Assembly (NCBI RefSeq): GCF_902728235.1 | Contig: NZ_CACVBO010000001.1 | Coordinates: 3,186,001-3,250,000, forward strand | Length of the DNA: 64,000 nt | Source of the DNA: Lentimonas sp. CC4 | Lineage (GTDB): Bacteria > Verrucomicrobiota > Verrucomicrobiia > Opitutales > Coraliomargaritaceae | Direction: 5' to 3' | Shown: positions 30,459 to 39,587 of the stretch, in pieces | Numbering within the stretch: position 1 is the first letter of the stretch | How the letters are laid out: each line of letters starts with the position of its first letter | Program-made: the position numbers and the translations under genes | Notes under the pieces: model-generated | The model's input: the letters and a program-made list of their open reading frames with translations, nothing else | Database searches by the model: none | What the model was told of the DNA's origin: nothing

Positions 30459-30810
30459 GTAAAATATGCCCAGAGAAGCAATAGGAACTGTCTATTTCTG
30501 CTCAAATTCAAATGTGTGCGCAACACTGGTCGAGAACGCTACATACCAAAAAATCAGTCGAAGCGACTGGAGTAATGCGATGAAGACTGAGTCGGTTCCT
30601 GCCATATCGACCTCACCCCTTGCACAGGTTCAAGCCTCATCGTGTTTTCCGCCCCCCACCGTAAGCCAGCACTCATCAACCCAATGCGCATCATCTCACA
30701 TTCATTACTTACAACAAATCGTTATCTATCACCGAAAAACCCTCGACAGCGAAGCCACTCGAAAGCTTAATTCTAGCACCTGAGAATCGGCCACTCCTTA
30801 CCAAAATCGC
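30459..30810. other. intergenic between divergent MoxR operon and receiver gene
   Basis: 352 bp with no supported gene. A CAGTCGAAGCGACTG hairpin occurs at about 30556-30570, and a GGTTCAAGCC string near 30628 looks like a tRNA T-loop but no cloverleaf can be built round it. A structured leader RNA on either strand is possible but not shown. Promoters for both flanking genes must be here. Confidence 0.5.
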
Positions 30811-31269
30811 ATGAAAACTGTTTATATCATCGAAGACGAAGAAATCCTTCGAGACCTACTGACCACCTTTTTTGCCTCCACATTTCCAGATCTAGAGGTG
30901 GTCGGCATGTCTGGCAATGGTGGCGAAGGTATCGAGCAATGCCTAGAGCTAGCGCCAGACCTAGTAATCGTAGACATCCAGCTCCCCGAGGTCAACGGCC
31001 TGGAAATCTTACACTTACTCAAGCGTAAGTTCCCAAAAATCAAGATTCTCGTATTTTCAGGTAAAACTTCCCCGCAAACAGTTAAAATCGCAGTGCGTGG
31101 CAATGCAGACGGATTTATCAACAAAATTTCAGGAATTGATGAGCTTACGAAGGCGATACGTGCAGTGCAAAAGGACGAGGAATTCTTCAGTCCTGAAATC
31201 TTAGACCAAGTCATGCGAATACGCGAAGAAGGCTCTGCCCATCAGTCTCGCCCACCATTTTTCGAATAA
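30811..31269 (+). CDS. single-domain response regulator (CheY-like receiver)
   Basis: 152 aa. A receiver domain fills residues 1-120: the acidic pair EDEE at 8-11, phospho-acceptor Asp in [17 protein letters not shown] near residue 53, Ser/Thr in VFSGKT near 83, and Lys in GFINKIS near 105. The C-terminal 30 residues are polar, with no DNA-binding or enzymatic domain. The cognate kinase is not in the window. It lies about 90 bp ahead of gspG in the same direction and may be co-transcribed with the secretion cluster, so a role in controlling it is possible but unproven. Confidence 0.9.
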   Translation: MKTVYIIEDEEILRDLLTTFFASTFPDLEVVGMSGNGGEGIEQCLELAPDLVIVDIQLPEVNGLEILHLLKRKFPKIKILVFSGKTSPQTVKIAVRGNADGFINKISGIDELTKAIRAVQKDEEFFSPEILDQVMRIREEGSAHQSRPPFFE

Positions 31270-31359
31270 TTCAAACAACTGGCACTTTTTTTAGTCGCAC
31301 GAGTCTAAGCATTGACTACTACCCGCAACTTTCTCGAACAAAAGACCATTCATTCCTTC

Positions 31360-31797
31360 ATGAAATCCACCCCATCACTTCTCTCCTCAAGTAAACTCCA
31401 CCGTAAAAGTGGCTTCAGTTTGATCGAAATCCTCATCGTGATCGCACTCGTCGCGGTGCTCGCGACATTATCCATCGGCAAGTTGGATACCATCTTCGGA
31501 GGTCAGCAGGAAAAAACAGCAAGTATGTTCGTCAAGAGCTCAGTAAAAGCTCCGCTGATTGCATATCGCCTAGACATCGGAAGCTATCCCTCGAGCGAAG
31601 AGGGCCTTGCCGCCCTAATGAAACCACCTGCGGGTAAAGAGGGGAAATGGAAAGGCCCTTATGTGGAACAAGCGCCGGTCGACCCGTGGGGCAATCCGTA
31701 TCAATATCAATTTCCAGGTGCGAAGAATGTAAGTGGCGCACGTAGCTACGACATATGGACGCTAGGCCCGGACGGCAAAGAAATTGGCAACTGGTAA
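31360..31797 (+). CDS. gspG: type II secretion major pseudopilin GspG
   Basis: 145 aa. The leader ends at KSG, followed by [20 protein letters not shown] with Glu5. The C-terminal block [39 protein letters not shown], then the [17 protein letters not shown] end is the GspG calcium-binding fold. ATG 31360 was chosen over an upstream TTG because it gives a normal leader. It is first of the run G-H-I-J-K-L-M-D. It overlaps gspH by 14 bp. Confidence 0.93.
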   Translation: MKSTPSLLSSSKLHRKSGFSLIEILIVIALVAVLATLSIGKLDTIFGGQQEKTASMFVKSSVKAPLIAYRLDIGSYPSSEEGLAALMKPPAGKEGKWKGPYVEQAPVDPWGNPYQYQFPGAKNVSGARSYDIWTLGPDGKEIGNW

Positions 31798-32311
31798 ACA
31801 TCCCAGCCAGACGCTCGCAACATCGGGCTTCACGCTAATCGAGATAATCATGGTGCTCGGGCTGATGGCCTTTGCTGCCGCAGTCACGATCACCAACTTC
31901 GCATCAATGGCAGATCGCGGGAACTCTTATACCAGCGAAGAAATCCTACAAGCAGCAGTGCGCGAAGCACGCTTCATCGCAGCCAGCGAACGAACGGTCA
32001 CTGAACTGCGCTTTGATAAAGAAAGCGGGAGTCTTCTAATTTCAGGGGAAACTGCTAGCGGTGAACCCTTTAAATTGGACGATAGCTTCAATCAAGACGG
32101 GCCAGCGAAGATACAGTTTTACCTAGTTCCGCCTTCCGAAGGGCTTGCACCGCCCACCGACGCTAGGCGCACACGACTCGAAACCACAGTAGTAAAATTC
32201 GCCCCCGATCGCAGTGCGTCCCCCTTTGTTGCCGACATCGACACCGGCAGTGGCACCCCCCTGCGCATGATTTTTGACCCCTTCTCCAGTTTGTTGATCA
32301 CACCTAAATGA
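31784..32311 (+). CDS. gspH: GspH-type minor pseudopilin
   Basis: 175 aa. A prepilin site G-F-T-L-I-E-I lies near residue 14, followed by the helix [15 protein letters not shown]. The following part ([20 protein letters not shown], then [15 protein letters not shown]) is the GspH beta-sandwich pattern. The start is TTG 31784, inside the end of gspG; no in-frame ATG precedes the leader. Its stop overlaps the gspI start (ATGA). Confidence 0.82.
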   Translation: MATGKHPSQTLATSGFTLIEIIMVLGLMAFAAAVTITNFASMADRGNSYTSEEILQAAVREARFIAASERTVTELRFDKESGSLLISGETASGEPFKLDDSFNQDGPAKIQFYLVPPSEGLAPPTDARRTRLETTVVKFAPDRSASPFVADIDTGSGTPLRMIFDPFSSLLITPK

Positions 32312-32772
32312 GTCCACGCCGCACAGTTCACGGATTCTCACTGATCGAAGTGGTAATCGCACTGGCGCTGTTTGCAATGGCATCCGTCGTCTTAACGTCC
32401 ACCTTTGTGAACGCCCTACTCGCACGCGAGCACGGCCAAAGTAACGACATTCGCAATGCCGACATCCGTGCCGTGCGCATGCAGATCCTACTCGAGCCTA
32501 ACATCGAAGATGCCGAGAACGGAGACCGCTACGAAACGCTCGAAAATGGCACTGCAACATGGAGCGCAACCATCGAGCCAACCAACGTCGTCGATTTGTT
32601 TCAAGTGCAACTCAGCATTGAGTTTAGCGAGCCTCAGGATCAACAAGCAACATCCCACACGGAGACCCTTTATTTACTGCGCCCTACATGGTCAGAATCC
32701 GACGAACGCTCTCAACTGCTTCAGGACAAAAAAGACGACCTACAACACTCACGCGATTTCGACCGATTCTAA
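32308..32772 (+). CDS. gspI: GspI-type minor pseudopilin
   Basis: 154 aa. Short leader SPRRTVHG then [20 protein letters not shown] with Glu5. The pattern with [11 protein letters not shown] and a beta-rich C-terminus, plus its place between H and J, support GspI. It starts four bases into the gspH stop and its own stop shares a base with the gspJ start (TAATG), so translation is coupled. Confidence 0.82.
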   Translation: MSPRRTVHGFSLIEVVIALALFAMASVVLTSTFVNALLAREHGQSNDIRNADIRAVRMQILLEPNIEDAENGDRYETLENGTATWSATIEPTNVVDLFQVQLSIEFSEPQDQQATSHTETLYLLRPTWSESDERSQLLQDKKDDLQHSRDFDRF

Positions 32773-33671
32773 TGCTCGAACAACCAACAGCTAGTGCTGC
32801 GCCATCTGTGGACTTCGACGCGCTCAGTCGCGCCGCAGACCTCCGTCGACAACAGCCATCAACGGCAGGCATGACGATGCTTGAGGTGATCCTTGCAATT
32901 GCAGTGGCAGGCTTCGTCCTTGCAGCAGCCGTCTCTCTACTCGTATCAATCAGCAGTATTTGGTCAGAGCGCGCGCAGCGACATTTCTTTGTCGATCATG
33001 TCGATGGCGTCACCGAATTTCTCAACGCCACCTTCGCCACAGCAGGCACCGAGATCGCGACAAGCGACAATAATAGCGCCTCAAGCGGCGAATCGAACGA
33101 AGACGAAGGCGAAGCCGGAGTCGATACACCCGAAATCGAAGTGCCTAGTGATGAGACAAACGGCACGATAAAGGAAAAGGGTGACGCTGGTAATAGTGAT
33201 ACATCCAGTTCCGGCGGTGGCCTGCTGCAAACCTCTGATGATCCGGTTAGCTGGGCACGACCGCCCGGATTTTCAGAATCCAAGGAGCCACTCCTGAACT
33301 TTAAACTCACTCAAGCGCCACCGATACTAGTTGGCATTGAGAACGCCCCACTGCTCGGCCTCGACACATTCCTGTATTTTGACAAGTCCGAAGGCCTCAG
33401 CCTACTCTGGTATTCGATTCTTCAAGAAGATTCAGAAGATATCAACGACCTGCGTCGCACGATGATCAGCCCACTGGTAACTGGTATCAAATACATATAC
33501 TGGGATGAAAGCTTCGAGCGATGGGAGGAAGAAGACCAACCTATGGAAGGCGACGGCAACGACCAATATTTACTCCCCCGCTTTATAAAATTAACTTTCG
33601 AGCATGAAGGTGAAACTCAAGAGCGCACTTTCACGATACCGGTTCCGTCCCGAACAGCGCTCATCTATTAA
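32772..33671 (+). CDS. gspJ: GspJ-type minor pseudopilin with repeat-derived leader and acidic insert
   Basis: 299 aa. The cleavage site follows PSTAG, then MTMLEVILAIAVAGFVLAAA with Glu5. The leader of about 33 residues is unusually long because residues about 13-27 (SVDFDALSRAADLRR) are encoded by a dispersed repeat fragment, also found between xth and thiL. A low-complexity Asp/Glu/Ser/Gly-rich insert covers about residues 97-155. The rest (LLGLDTFLYFDKSEGLSLLW; FIKLTFEHEGETQERTFTIP) fits a GspJ-like beta domain. The start ATG 32772 overlaps the gspI stop; ATG 32871 within the site itself would lack a leader. Confidence 0.8.
   Translation: MLEQPTASAAPSVDFDALSRAADLRRQQPSTAGMTMLEVILAIAVAGFVLAAAVSLLVSISSIWSERAQRHFFVDHVDGVTEFLNATFATAGTEIATSDNNSASSGESNEDEGEAGVDTPEIEVPSDETNGTIKEKGDAGNSDTSSSGGGLLQTSDDPVSWARPPGFSESKEPLLNFKLTQAPPILVGIENAPLLGLDTFLYFDKSEGLSLLWYSILQEDSEDINDLRRTMISPLVTGIKYIYWDESFERWEEEDQPMEGDGNDQYLLPRFIKLTFEHEGETQERTFTIPVPSRTALIY
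32796..32850 (+). repeat. dispersed repeat fragment inside the gspJ leader region
   Basis: Reads GCTGCGCCATCTGTGGACTT, CGACGCGCTCAGTCGCGCCG, CAGACCTCCGTCGA, nearly identical to 24224-24276 in the xth-thiL gap (about 45 of 53 bases). It is open in the gspJ frame and so contributes residues to the prepilin leader. Confidence 0.75.
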
Positions 33672-33672
33672 T

Positions 33673-34800
33673 ATGCTCAAAACAAACGCACAGCACCAGC
33701 AAGCGAAGCACGACCGCGCCCCCGCCAATCGGCAGCGCGGCAGTGTGCTGGTCGCAGTGCTCGCGATTATTTTAGTCATCACCTTCATGGTCACACGCTT
33801 CATGGACGAAGCCGTCGATGACCTAGAATATCGATCGATTTTCAATGAACCAGCGGACGTGCGCTCGTTTGGTTATGGCATGCTGGAAGTGGCTCTTGCC
33901 ACCGTGCAGGAAGTCGCGCTCATCGACGACGGCAAGCTCTACGCAGGCGAACAAGGCTGGAACGATCCGATCACCTATGCCGGGATCACGATTCCGAACG
34001 GATGGGAGATCGATATCAACATCCGCGACGAAGGCGGCAAACTTCCACTCAATACCATGAGCGAGGATCTCCTCAACAAGCTCCTCGAAGAAACGCTAGA
34101 CTTCGATTTCGGCACCGCACGCGAACTCAGCAGCACCTTAGTCGATTGGATCGATGAGGACGACAGCAAACGCCTCAACGGTGCTGAATCCGACGATTAT
34201 CTAAGAAATAATCCACCTTATAAAGCAGCAAACCGCCCGCTCCAGACGCTCGACGAACTGCGCTTGTTAAAAGTATGGGAGGACGAGTTTTTCGATCAGG
34301 ACGGCAACCCAAATGAATTATTCATTCAGCTCTCAGGGTTGGTCTCAGTCGTGAACACTGGAGCAGTCAACCTCAACGCAGCGCCCGCCGAAGTGCTCGA
34401 AGTCTTGGCACTAGAAAGCGGCTGGCAAGAAGACTACCTCTTTGACGGGCTCGATGACCCGTATCTAAAGAGTCCACCGGAAGGAGCGGGTGAAACCAGT
34501 GGAGTCGAGATCAACCTTCTACGCGTCACCGTCACCCTCCGACGTGGCGATGTGCCATTTATCATCAGCGCACTCGTCGAACCAGCTTTCAGCACAGAAT
34601 CAGGATCTGACGGAGGCGTTGGCGCTGCCCCAGGTAGTTCAGCAGACGATGCACCAAAAACCGGTTCGGTTGAAGAGCAAGACGCCATGAATTTCCCTTT
34701 TAAGATCCTACAATTGAGCGAATACACTCAAGGTGGCGCAGAAACCCCGTCAGCTCGCCATTCCGCGATGGACATTGGCGAAGAAAGCGCTTCTTTCTAA
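33673..34800 (+). CDS. gspK: GspK-like minor pseudopilin
   Basis: 375 aa. The N-terminal part RQRGSVLVAVLAIILVITFM lacks Glu5, as is usual for GspK. Two helix-hairpin-helix-like blocks are present: GGKLPLNTMSEDLLNKLLEE (about 120-140) and VNTGAVNLNAAPAEVLEVLA (about 230-250), the GspK/SAM-like domain. ATG 33673 follows the gspJ stop by one base; the longer frame to 33604 runs inside gspJ. GspK caps the pseudopilus tip with I and J. Confidence 0.9.
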   Translation: MLKTNAQHQQAKHDRAPANRQRGSVLVAVLAIILVITFMVTRFMDEAVDDLEYRSIFNEPADVRSFGYGMLEVALATVQEVALIDDGKLYAGEQGWNDPITYAGITIPNGWEIDINIRDEGGKLPLNTMSEDLLNKLLEETLDFDFGTARELSSTLVDWIDEDDSKRLNGAESDDYLRNNPPYKAANRPLQTLDELRLLKVWEDEFFDQDGNPNELFIQLSGLVSVVNTGAVNLNAAPAEVLEVLALESGWQEDYLFDGLDDPYLKSPPEGAGETSGVEINLLRVTVTLRRGDVPFIISALVEPAFSTESGSDGGVGAAPGSSADDAPKTGSVEEQDAMNFPFKILQLSEYTQGGAETPSARHSAMDIGEESASF

Positions 34801-34822
34801 GCCAAATTAGTTATACAGCCCC

Positions 34823-36190
34823 GTGATAGACAGTAACCCCACATCGACCCCCACTGAAACTGCCCCAGCAGAGCAAGTGCTCGTCCTACCCGGTCATCTG
34901 TTTTTCATCGAAAGGATCGAGGTGCCAGTCGACCTAGAGCCGTCTGAAATACAAGATTTTGTTGAGCTGAGCCTTGAGTCGATCGCCCCCTTCCCCATCG
35001 ACCAGCTGAATTGGGGCTACCTCTATAGCGAAGACGCACCCGACATCCTGCTCTACGCCACACATCGTGATCGTCTCATGGCTGCCGGCTACACTGAGCT
35101 GCAGAGCTACGCATGGGTGCTTCCTGATTTTTCAACGCTCACAGGCGCATGCTTTCCAGACGAGACATTGGTCGCGTTGGAATCAGCAGATAACGTCAGC
35201 CTGCTACTCTTTGCTAAAGGTGCTAGTATCCCGAGCACTGTTCTAGTCACGCCGCTCGCCGAGGCCTCCTTAGGCAACGTGCTCAAAGCGGTCAACGAGC
35301 TCAAAGCCAGCGCACCCGATCTGCCTAAAACCGCCGCAACGCTTAACATACGCACCAGTGCGGTCGAGTTGAACGAACAAGGCCTGCCAACGTTCGTCCA
35401 CGAATCTGCCGACGACTCACGCAGCGACCTCGAATATGGCGCGTGGACAACGCTCGTTCCGACCGAAGCACAGCTCTGGCAAGCAGATGTTCGCAGTGGC
35501 GACTTTAAAGAAACCGAACGCAGCGCCCGTCACTTAGGAGCCGTGCTACTACGGATTACTGGCTGGGCTGCCATTTTATCACTCGTGCTGATCGTTGGAG
35601 AGATTCTGTTGATGGCCTGTCTCGCTTGGGTCGGCACGCTCGATAATCAACTGGCGAACCAACAATCCGCCGTCTTCACAGTTGAGGAGAAACAAGCGCT
35701 CATGGTAAAACTCGAGCAGGTCTCTCAAAATGAGTTACGCCCCATCGCTATCCTAGAAGCGGCGAACACTATTCGCTTAGCGCAGAAACTGGGGATCGAA
35801 TATGATAGCGCTATTATCGAAGGTCAAAATCACATCACCATCGAAGGCAAGGCCACCAGTATTAACGCACTCAACACTTACACCGAACACTTAAAGCGTT
35901 CCGGTCAGTTCGAGATCGTCGCAGCTCCAGAGTCCATCACCCGAGCAGGTAACACGACTTTTACCGTAACACTGGCCTACACGCACATCGAGCCAGAGGC
36001 ACCAATCGCCGAGGAAGAAGTTATCGTAGTGGAAGAAGCCCCCATCATAGAAGAAACAGTGCCAACTGAGACGCCCGTTAAGATCGCACCTCCCTCAGCG
36101 CCTCGACTCTCCACACCTAGCGAGCGCGCAAAACCCCAACGTCGTGAACTTGTAACACCAACCACACCAACTGAGGAGGCCGAAATCTAA
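34823..36190 (+). CDS. GspL/PilM-PilN-like inner-membrane protein
   Basis: 455 aa. The N-terminal half resembles the cytoplasmic actin-like domain of GspL/PilM (FFIERIEVPVDLEPSEIQDF, VELSLESIAPFPIDQLNWG). One membrane helix lies near residues 245-270 (ITGWAAILSLVLIVGEILLM). A periplasmic coiled coil and ferredoxin-like segment and a Pro/Glu/Thr-rich tail with repeated EEAPI-type motifs follow. Position before the GspM-like gene supports GspL. The start is GTG 34823. No ATPase GspE is encoded next to it. Confidence 0.7.
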   Translation: MIDSNPTSTPTETAPAEQVLVLPGHLFFIERIEVPVDLEPSEIQDFVELSLESIAPFPIDQLNWGYLYSEDAPDILLYATHRDRLMAAGYTELQSYAWVLPDFSTLTGACFPDETLVALESADNVSLLLFAKGASIPSTVLVTPLAEASLGNVLKAVNELKASAPDLPKTAATLNIRTSAVELNEQGLPTFVHESADDSRSDLEYGAWTTLVPTEAQLWQADVRSGDFKETERSARHLGAVLLRITGWAAILSLVLIVGEILLMACLAWVGTLDNQLANQQSAVFTVEEKQALMVKLEQVSQNELRPIAILEAANTIRLAQKLGIEYDSAIIEGQNHITIEGKATSINALNTYTEHLKRSGQFEIVAAPESITRAGNTTFTVTLAYTHIEPEAPIAEEEVIVVEEAPIIEETVPTETPVKIAPPSAPRLSTPSERAKPQRRELVTPTTPTEEAEI

Positions 36191-36759
36191 TGCTACAACT
36201 CCTCAACAAAGCAAAGCGTCTCTTCTTAAGGATGTCCGTGCGTGAGAAGCTCCTCACCCTCCTGTTCATTCTCGTCATGCTCTTCATTTGGACAGGTAGC
36301 CTTCTGAGTCGCGCCTCCGCTCTGAACGATCACCGACAACTCGCTCAAGCCGACCTAGAAATACAGCAGCATTGGCTCGACCGTAGTGATGAGTATTCAG
36401 TCGGCCTGGCAAATGCACTCGAACGTGTCGACCCGCAGAAGACCTACGCAGGCTCGCAACTCTCAGGCCGTATTTTCAGTATCCTTCGTAAAGTAGCCCT
36501 CTCTGACCAAGCAGACATCGATCCTGTGCAAACACGGGAGGGCGAGATTTTCAACGACCATAACGTGCGCATACGTCTAAGCCGAATCTCGATTGCCCAA
36601 TTAATTCAGTTCAACAAGCTACTCAGCCAAGAAACTCCTTACATCAACCTCCAGAGTGTCCGTGTGACGAAAAACCGAAAAAAACCTGAGGAACTGGATG
36701 CACGCTTTCAAATCAACTCCTTCGACCTGAACAACTCCTTCGACCTGAAGACCCAATAA
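36190..36759 (+). CDS. GspM/PilO-like inner-membrane protein
   Basis: 189 aa. Short cytoplasmic start, one hydrophobic helix (LLTLLFILVMLFIWTGSLLS, about 20-40), then a coiled-coil and small alpha/beta periplasmic domain, the layout of GspM. The ATG overlaps the stop of the GspL-like gene by one base. The end carries a repeated NSFDL(N/K) motif. Assignment rests on topology and position; sequence similarity is too weak to see by eye. Confidence 0.65.
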   Translation: MLQLLNKAKRLFLRMSVREKLLTLLFILVMLFIWTGSLLSRASALNDHRQLAQADLEIQQHWLDRSDEYSVGLANALERVDPQKTYAGSQLSGRIFSILRKVALSDQADIDPVQTREGEIFNDHNVRIRLSRISIAQLIQFNKLLSQETPYINLQSVRVTKNRKKPEELDARFQINSFDLNNSFDLKTQ

Positions 36760-36787
36760 GACGAATCCGCACCACGCTCTTTCGATC

Positions 36788-38974
36788 ATGAATTCCACTT
36801 TTCGCACATTTCCACTCTTCATCAGTCTGCTCCTCGCATTTGTCACGATCAGCCACGCACAGGACGAGCGAATAGAGCCCGCAAGGCCAAGCTCAGAGAT
36901 CGTCCCTCTAGAGCCTGAGGTTGACAATCCAGACGAAATGGTCGGCCTCATCGTGCTCAGTGATGAGACTGCCCTGCAAGTGCTCGACATGCTTGAGCAA
37001 ATGACGGGCAAGATCATTTTACGTCGCCAAGACATCGCCGCCGTCAAAATTAACTTCAATTCCCGCGGCCCACTCACCAAAAGCGAAGCCGTCTTGGCAC
37101 TCGAAAGTTTGCTCAGCCTGAACTCAATTATGCTCACTGATATGGGTGGACGTTTCATGAAGGCGGTGCCAGCCACCAGTGTAAACAGTCACGTGCCTGA
37201 GATGATTATTGGCAGCACACTCGATCGCCCAGCAAGTCAGCAAATCTACGCCAAACTCTTTAAATTCGATTACCTACAGGCCGAAGCCACCAGTGGCACT
37301 ACCGTTCAGCCACTCTTATCGCAAAACTCCAGCGTCGTGGTCTTCCCGAAATCCAACGCCATGCTGATCACCGATGCGTTGATCAACCTACAACGCATTG
37401 AGCGCTTAGTCATGGAAATGGATAAGCCTCAAGTAATCCGCGAAGAGATCAAATTTATCAAACTGAATTTCATTCAGGCTTCTGAGATGCAGCAACGCAT
37501 CGAAAGCTTAATTTCAGGCCCGCTAAAAAGCTACCTAGAAGGTAATACCAGCGTCGCTGCAGACGAGCGAACGAATCAGCTGATCCTGATCACCCACCCT
37601 GGCAATCTGGACGTCATTATGAATGTCATCGAGAGCGTTGATGTCGATGCCGCACCACTGACAGCCAGCGAAGTCTTCCCACTAAGACAGGCGAAGGCCG
37701 CAGAAGTCGTCTCCATCATCGATGAGATCATTTCCGGTCAGAAAGAAGGCACTGAAGAAGACACCAAAGTCGCCATTGAGAAAAATAAAGGCGCCAATCA
37801 AGATAATACCCAAGGCCCGCTTCCAGAAGGAGTCGGCACACCACAACAAACTGTCATCAACACAAAAACAGTCACCACTGAGAACGGAAGCTCCAGCAAT
37901 AGCTCACTTCAGTTTTCAAACTTCGTCGGCCTTTCAGCCGACGAACGCACCAATGCCATCGTTGCCTATGGCACGCATAATGACTTGGAAACACTCAAAG
38001 AGTTGATCGATAAAATAGATCGACCGCTTCCGCAGGTGCTAATTGAAACTGTTATCTCACTAGTCCAACTCAAGGATGATAACAGTTTCGGAATCAACTC
38101 ACTGAGCTTCGCTTACGATGGATCAACGAATACATTTACCGATATCGCACTTGGCACAGTTGGTGGCATCTCCATCACCGATGGTATTATCGATCTGGAT
38201 AACCCCGAAGATTTCTCGCTCGCAGCTTCAATCGAACCAACGAATGAAGACGGTGACACTAAGCTACTTTCCGCTCCCAGCATTGTGGTGAGTCACAACG
38301 AAGAAGGCACAATTAATGTCAGCCAATCGTTCCCAATCATCACTTCATCAACGACTTTCAATGACAGTAACGGCAATACCAACGACAGCGTTGAATATAG
38401 AGATATTGGTATTTTACTCAAAGTCACACCGCTAATCGGTGCTGACGGAACCGTGCAAATGGTAATTGAGCAAACCATCGAGAACGTTGTCAGTGAAGTC
38501 GAGATTAACGGCAATAAACAACCAATCATCGGCAAGCGCGAAGCCACTTCAACCGTCAGTGTCAAAGATGGACAAATCGTCATCCTTGGTGGGCTCCAGC
38601 AAAACTCACGCATCAATTCAAACAGCTATTTCCCTCTGCTAGGATCGATTCCAGGGATCAAGAAACTATTTACTGGAGCCTCAGACAAGTTTGAGAAAAC
38701 GGAAGTCATCATCTTCGTCCGCCCCAAAGTAATGCAAAACCCAGCCGAATCCGATCGCATCTCACGCGAATACTTGGAAAACGTGCTAGAGAAAGCAGCA
38801 ATTCAAAAATACATGGAGAACGATTCAACCGGTGACATCTACCTAGAAGATAGTAAGATTGAACCTATGATCGAAAAACGTAAACAGGCCGAAGAAGCTG
38901 CGAAGGAAAACCCACTACCAATCGAAGAACCAGAGCCCAAGGAGCGCCCCTTCATTCGCTTTGGTAGTTATTAG
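36788..38974 (+). CDS. gspD: type II secretion secretin GspD
   Basis: 728 aa outer-membrane channel. Signal peptide about 1-22 (SLLLAFVTISHA). N0/N1-type domains run from about 55 to 330, with ADERTNQLILITHPGNLDVI as a typical block and ADERTNAIVAYGTHNDLETL in a second. The secretin core (about 410-650) holds LLSAPSIVVSHNEEGTINVS, VEYRDIGILLKVTPLIGADG and the signature KDGQIVILGGLQQNSR, then FPLLGSIPGIKKLFTG. A charged tail of about 80 aa follows. It starts 28 bp after the GspM-like gene. Confidence 0.95.
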   Translation: MNSTFRTFPLFISLLLAFVTISHAQDERIEPARPSSEIVPLEPEVDNPDEMVGLIVLSDETALQVLDMLEQMTGKIILRRQDIAAVKINFNSRGPLTKSEAVLALESLLSLNSIMLTDMGGRFMKAVPATSVNSHVPEMIIGSTLDRPASQQIYAKLFKFDYLQAEATSGTTVQPLLSQNSSVVVFPKSNAMLITDALINLQRIERLVMEMDKPQVIREEIKFIKLNFIQASEMQQRIESLISGPLKSYLEGNTSVAADERTNQLILITHPGNLDVIMNVIESVDVDAAPLTASEVFPLRQAKAAEVVSIIDEIISGQKEGTEEDTKVAIEKNKGANQDNTQGPLPEGVGTPQQTVINTKTVTTENGSSSNSSLQFSNFVGLSADERTNAIVAYGTHNDLETLKELIDKIDRPLPQVLIETVISLVQLKDDNSFGINSLSFAYDGSTNTFTDIALGTVGGISITDGIIDLDNPEDFSLAASIEPTNEDGDTKLLSAPSIVVSHNEEGTINVSQSFPIITSSTTFNDSNGNTNDSVEYRDIGILLKVTPLIGADGTVQMVIEQTIENVVSEVEINGNKQPIIGKREATSTVSVKDGQIVILGGLQQNSRINSNSYFPLLGSIPGIKKLFTGASDKFEKTEVIIFVRPKVMQNPAESDRISREYLENVLEKAAIQKYMENDSTGDIYLEDSKIEPMIEKRKQAEEAAKENPLPIEEPEPKERPFIRFGSY

Positions 38975-39011
38975 TCCACAGCACCTACCCCACACGCAAA
39001 ACCCACGCCAC

Positions 39012-39548
39012 ATGCACTTAAGAAATCTCATCAAGACTTCATTGATCGCAGCGGCATGCCTCACCTCCGGCATCGCGCTCTTTGCGAGCGAATCCAAACT
39101 AGAGAGTGATAGCCCTTTCTTGCCGCCAGGTTATAACAATAAAAAGCCCGAACCACCGAAACCAGTCAAACAAGTCAATGGTCCACTGTCGCGTGAACTA
39201 GAGTTTCGAGGAGTCGTCCAACTCGAAGGCGTCTACCAATTTAGTTTATTCCAGAAATCTGAAAACCGCGGCTATTGGATTGCTGAAAATGGGAGTGAAA
39301 ACGGGATCAGCGTGCGTGACTTCAAAATCAAGACGATGACGATCACAGTCACGCTCAACGGCCGCGCCGAGCAACTCACATTAATGACTGCGACTGACAG
39401 TCCATTACCAGTCGCCACATCTCCAGCAGCCCAGCCACAAAAACAGCCCAGTCGACCAAACATCCCGGGGCTGAATACTACGAGCAAAAGGCCCTCCACC
39501 TCGAATCGGGTGATTCCACGTCGACGCGTGATTCTGCCGAAGAAATAG
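39012..39548 (+). CDS. secreted protein after the secretin (possible GspC-like or pilotin-like)
   Basis: 178 aa. Signal peptide about 1-25 (SLIAAACLTSGIALFA). The middle residues (LSRELEFRGVVQLEGVYQFS, LFQKSENRGYWIAENG) resemble the short beta domain (HR-type) of GspC/PilP proteins. The C-terminus is Pro/Arg/Ser-rich and strongly basic, ending RRRVILPKK. It overlaps nothing but sits 37 bp after gspD. No N-terminal membrane anchor or PDZ domain is seen, so GspC is only a suggestion. Confidence 0.6.
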   Translation: MHLRNLIKTSLIAAACLTSGIALFASESKLESDSPFLPPGYNNKKPEPPKPVKQVNGPLSRELEFRGVVQLEGVYQFSLFQKSENRGYWIAENGSENGISVRDFKIKTMTITVTLNGRAEQLTLMTATDSPLPVATSPAAQPQKQPSRPNIPGLNTTSKRPSTSNRVIPRRRVILPKK

Positions 39549-39587
39549 TCGGAGTTAGAACAGCCAATTGTTCAGTTTGAGCCTAGA

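Noticed and set aside
30600-30660. tRNA-like GGTTCAAGCC string
   Set aside because: No acceptor, D or anticodon arm can be fitted on either strand.
30466-30783. 105-codon plus-strand open frame
   Set aside because: No ribosome binding site, no motif, low-complexity Ser/Thr composition in an intergenic stretch.
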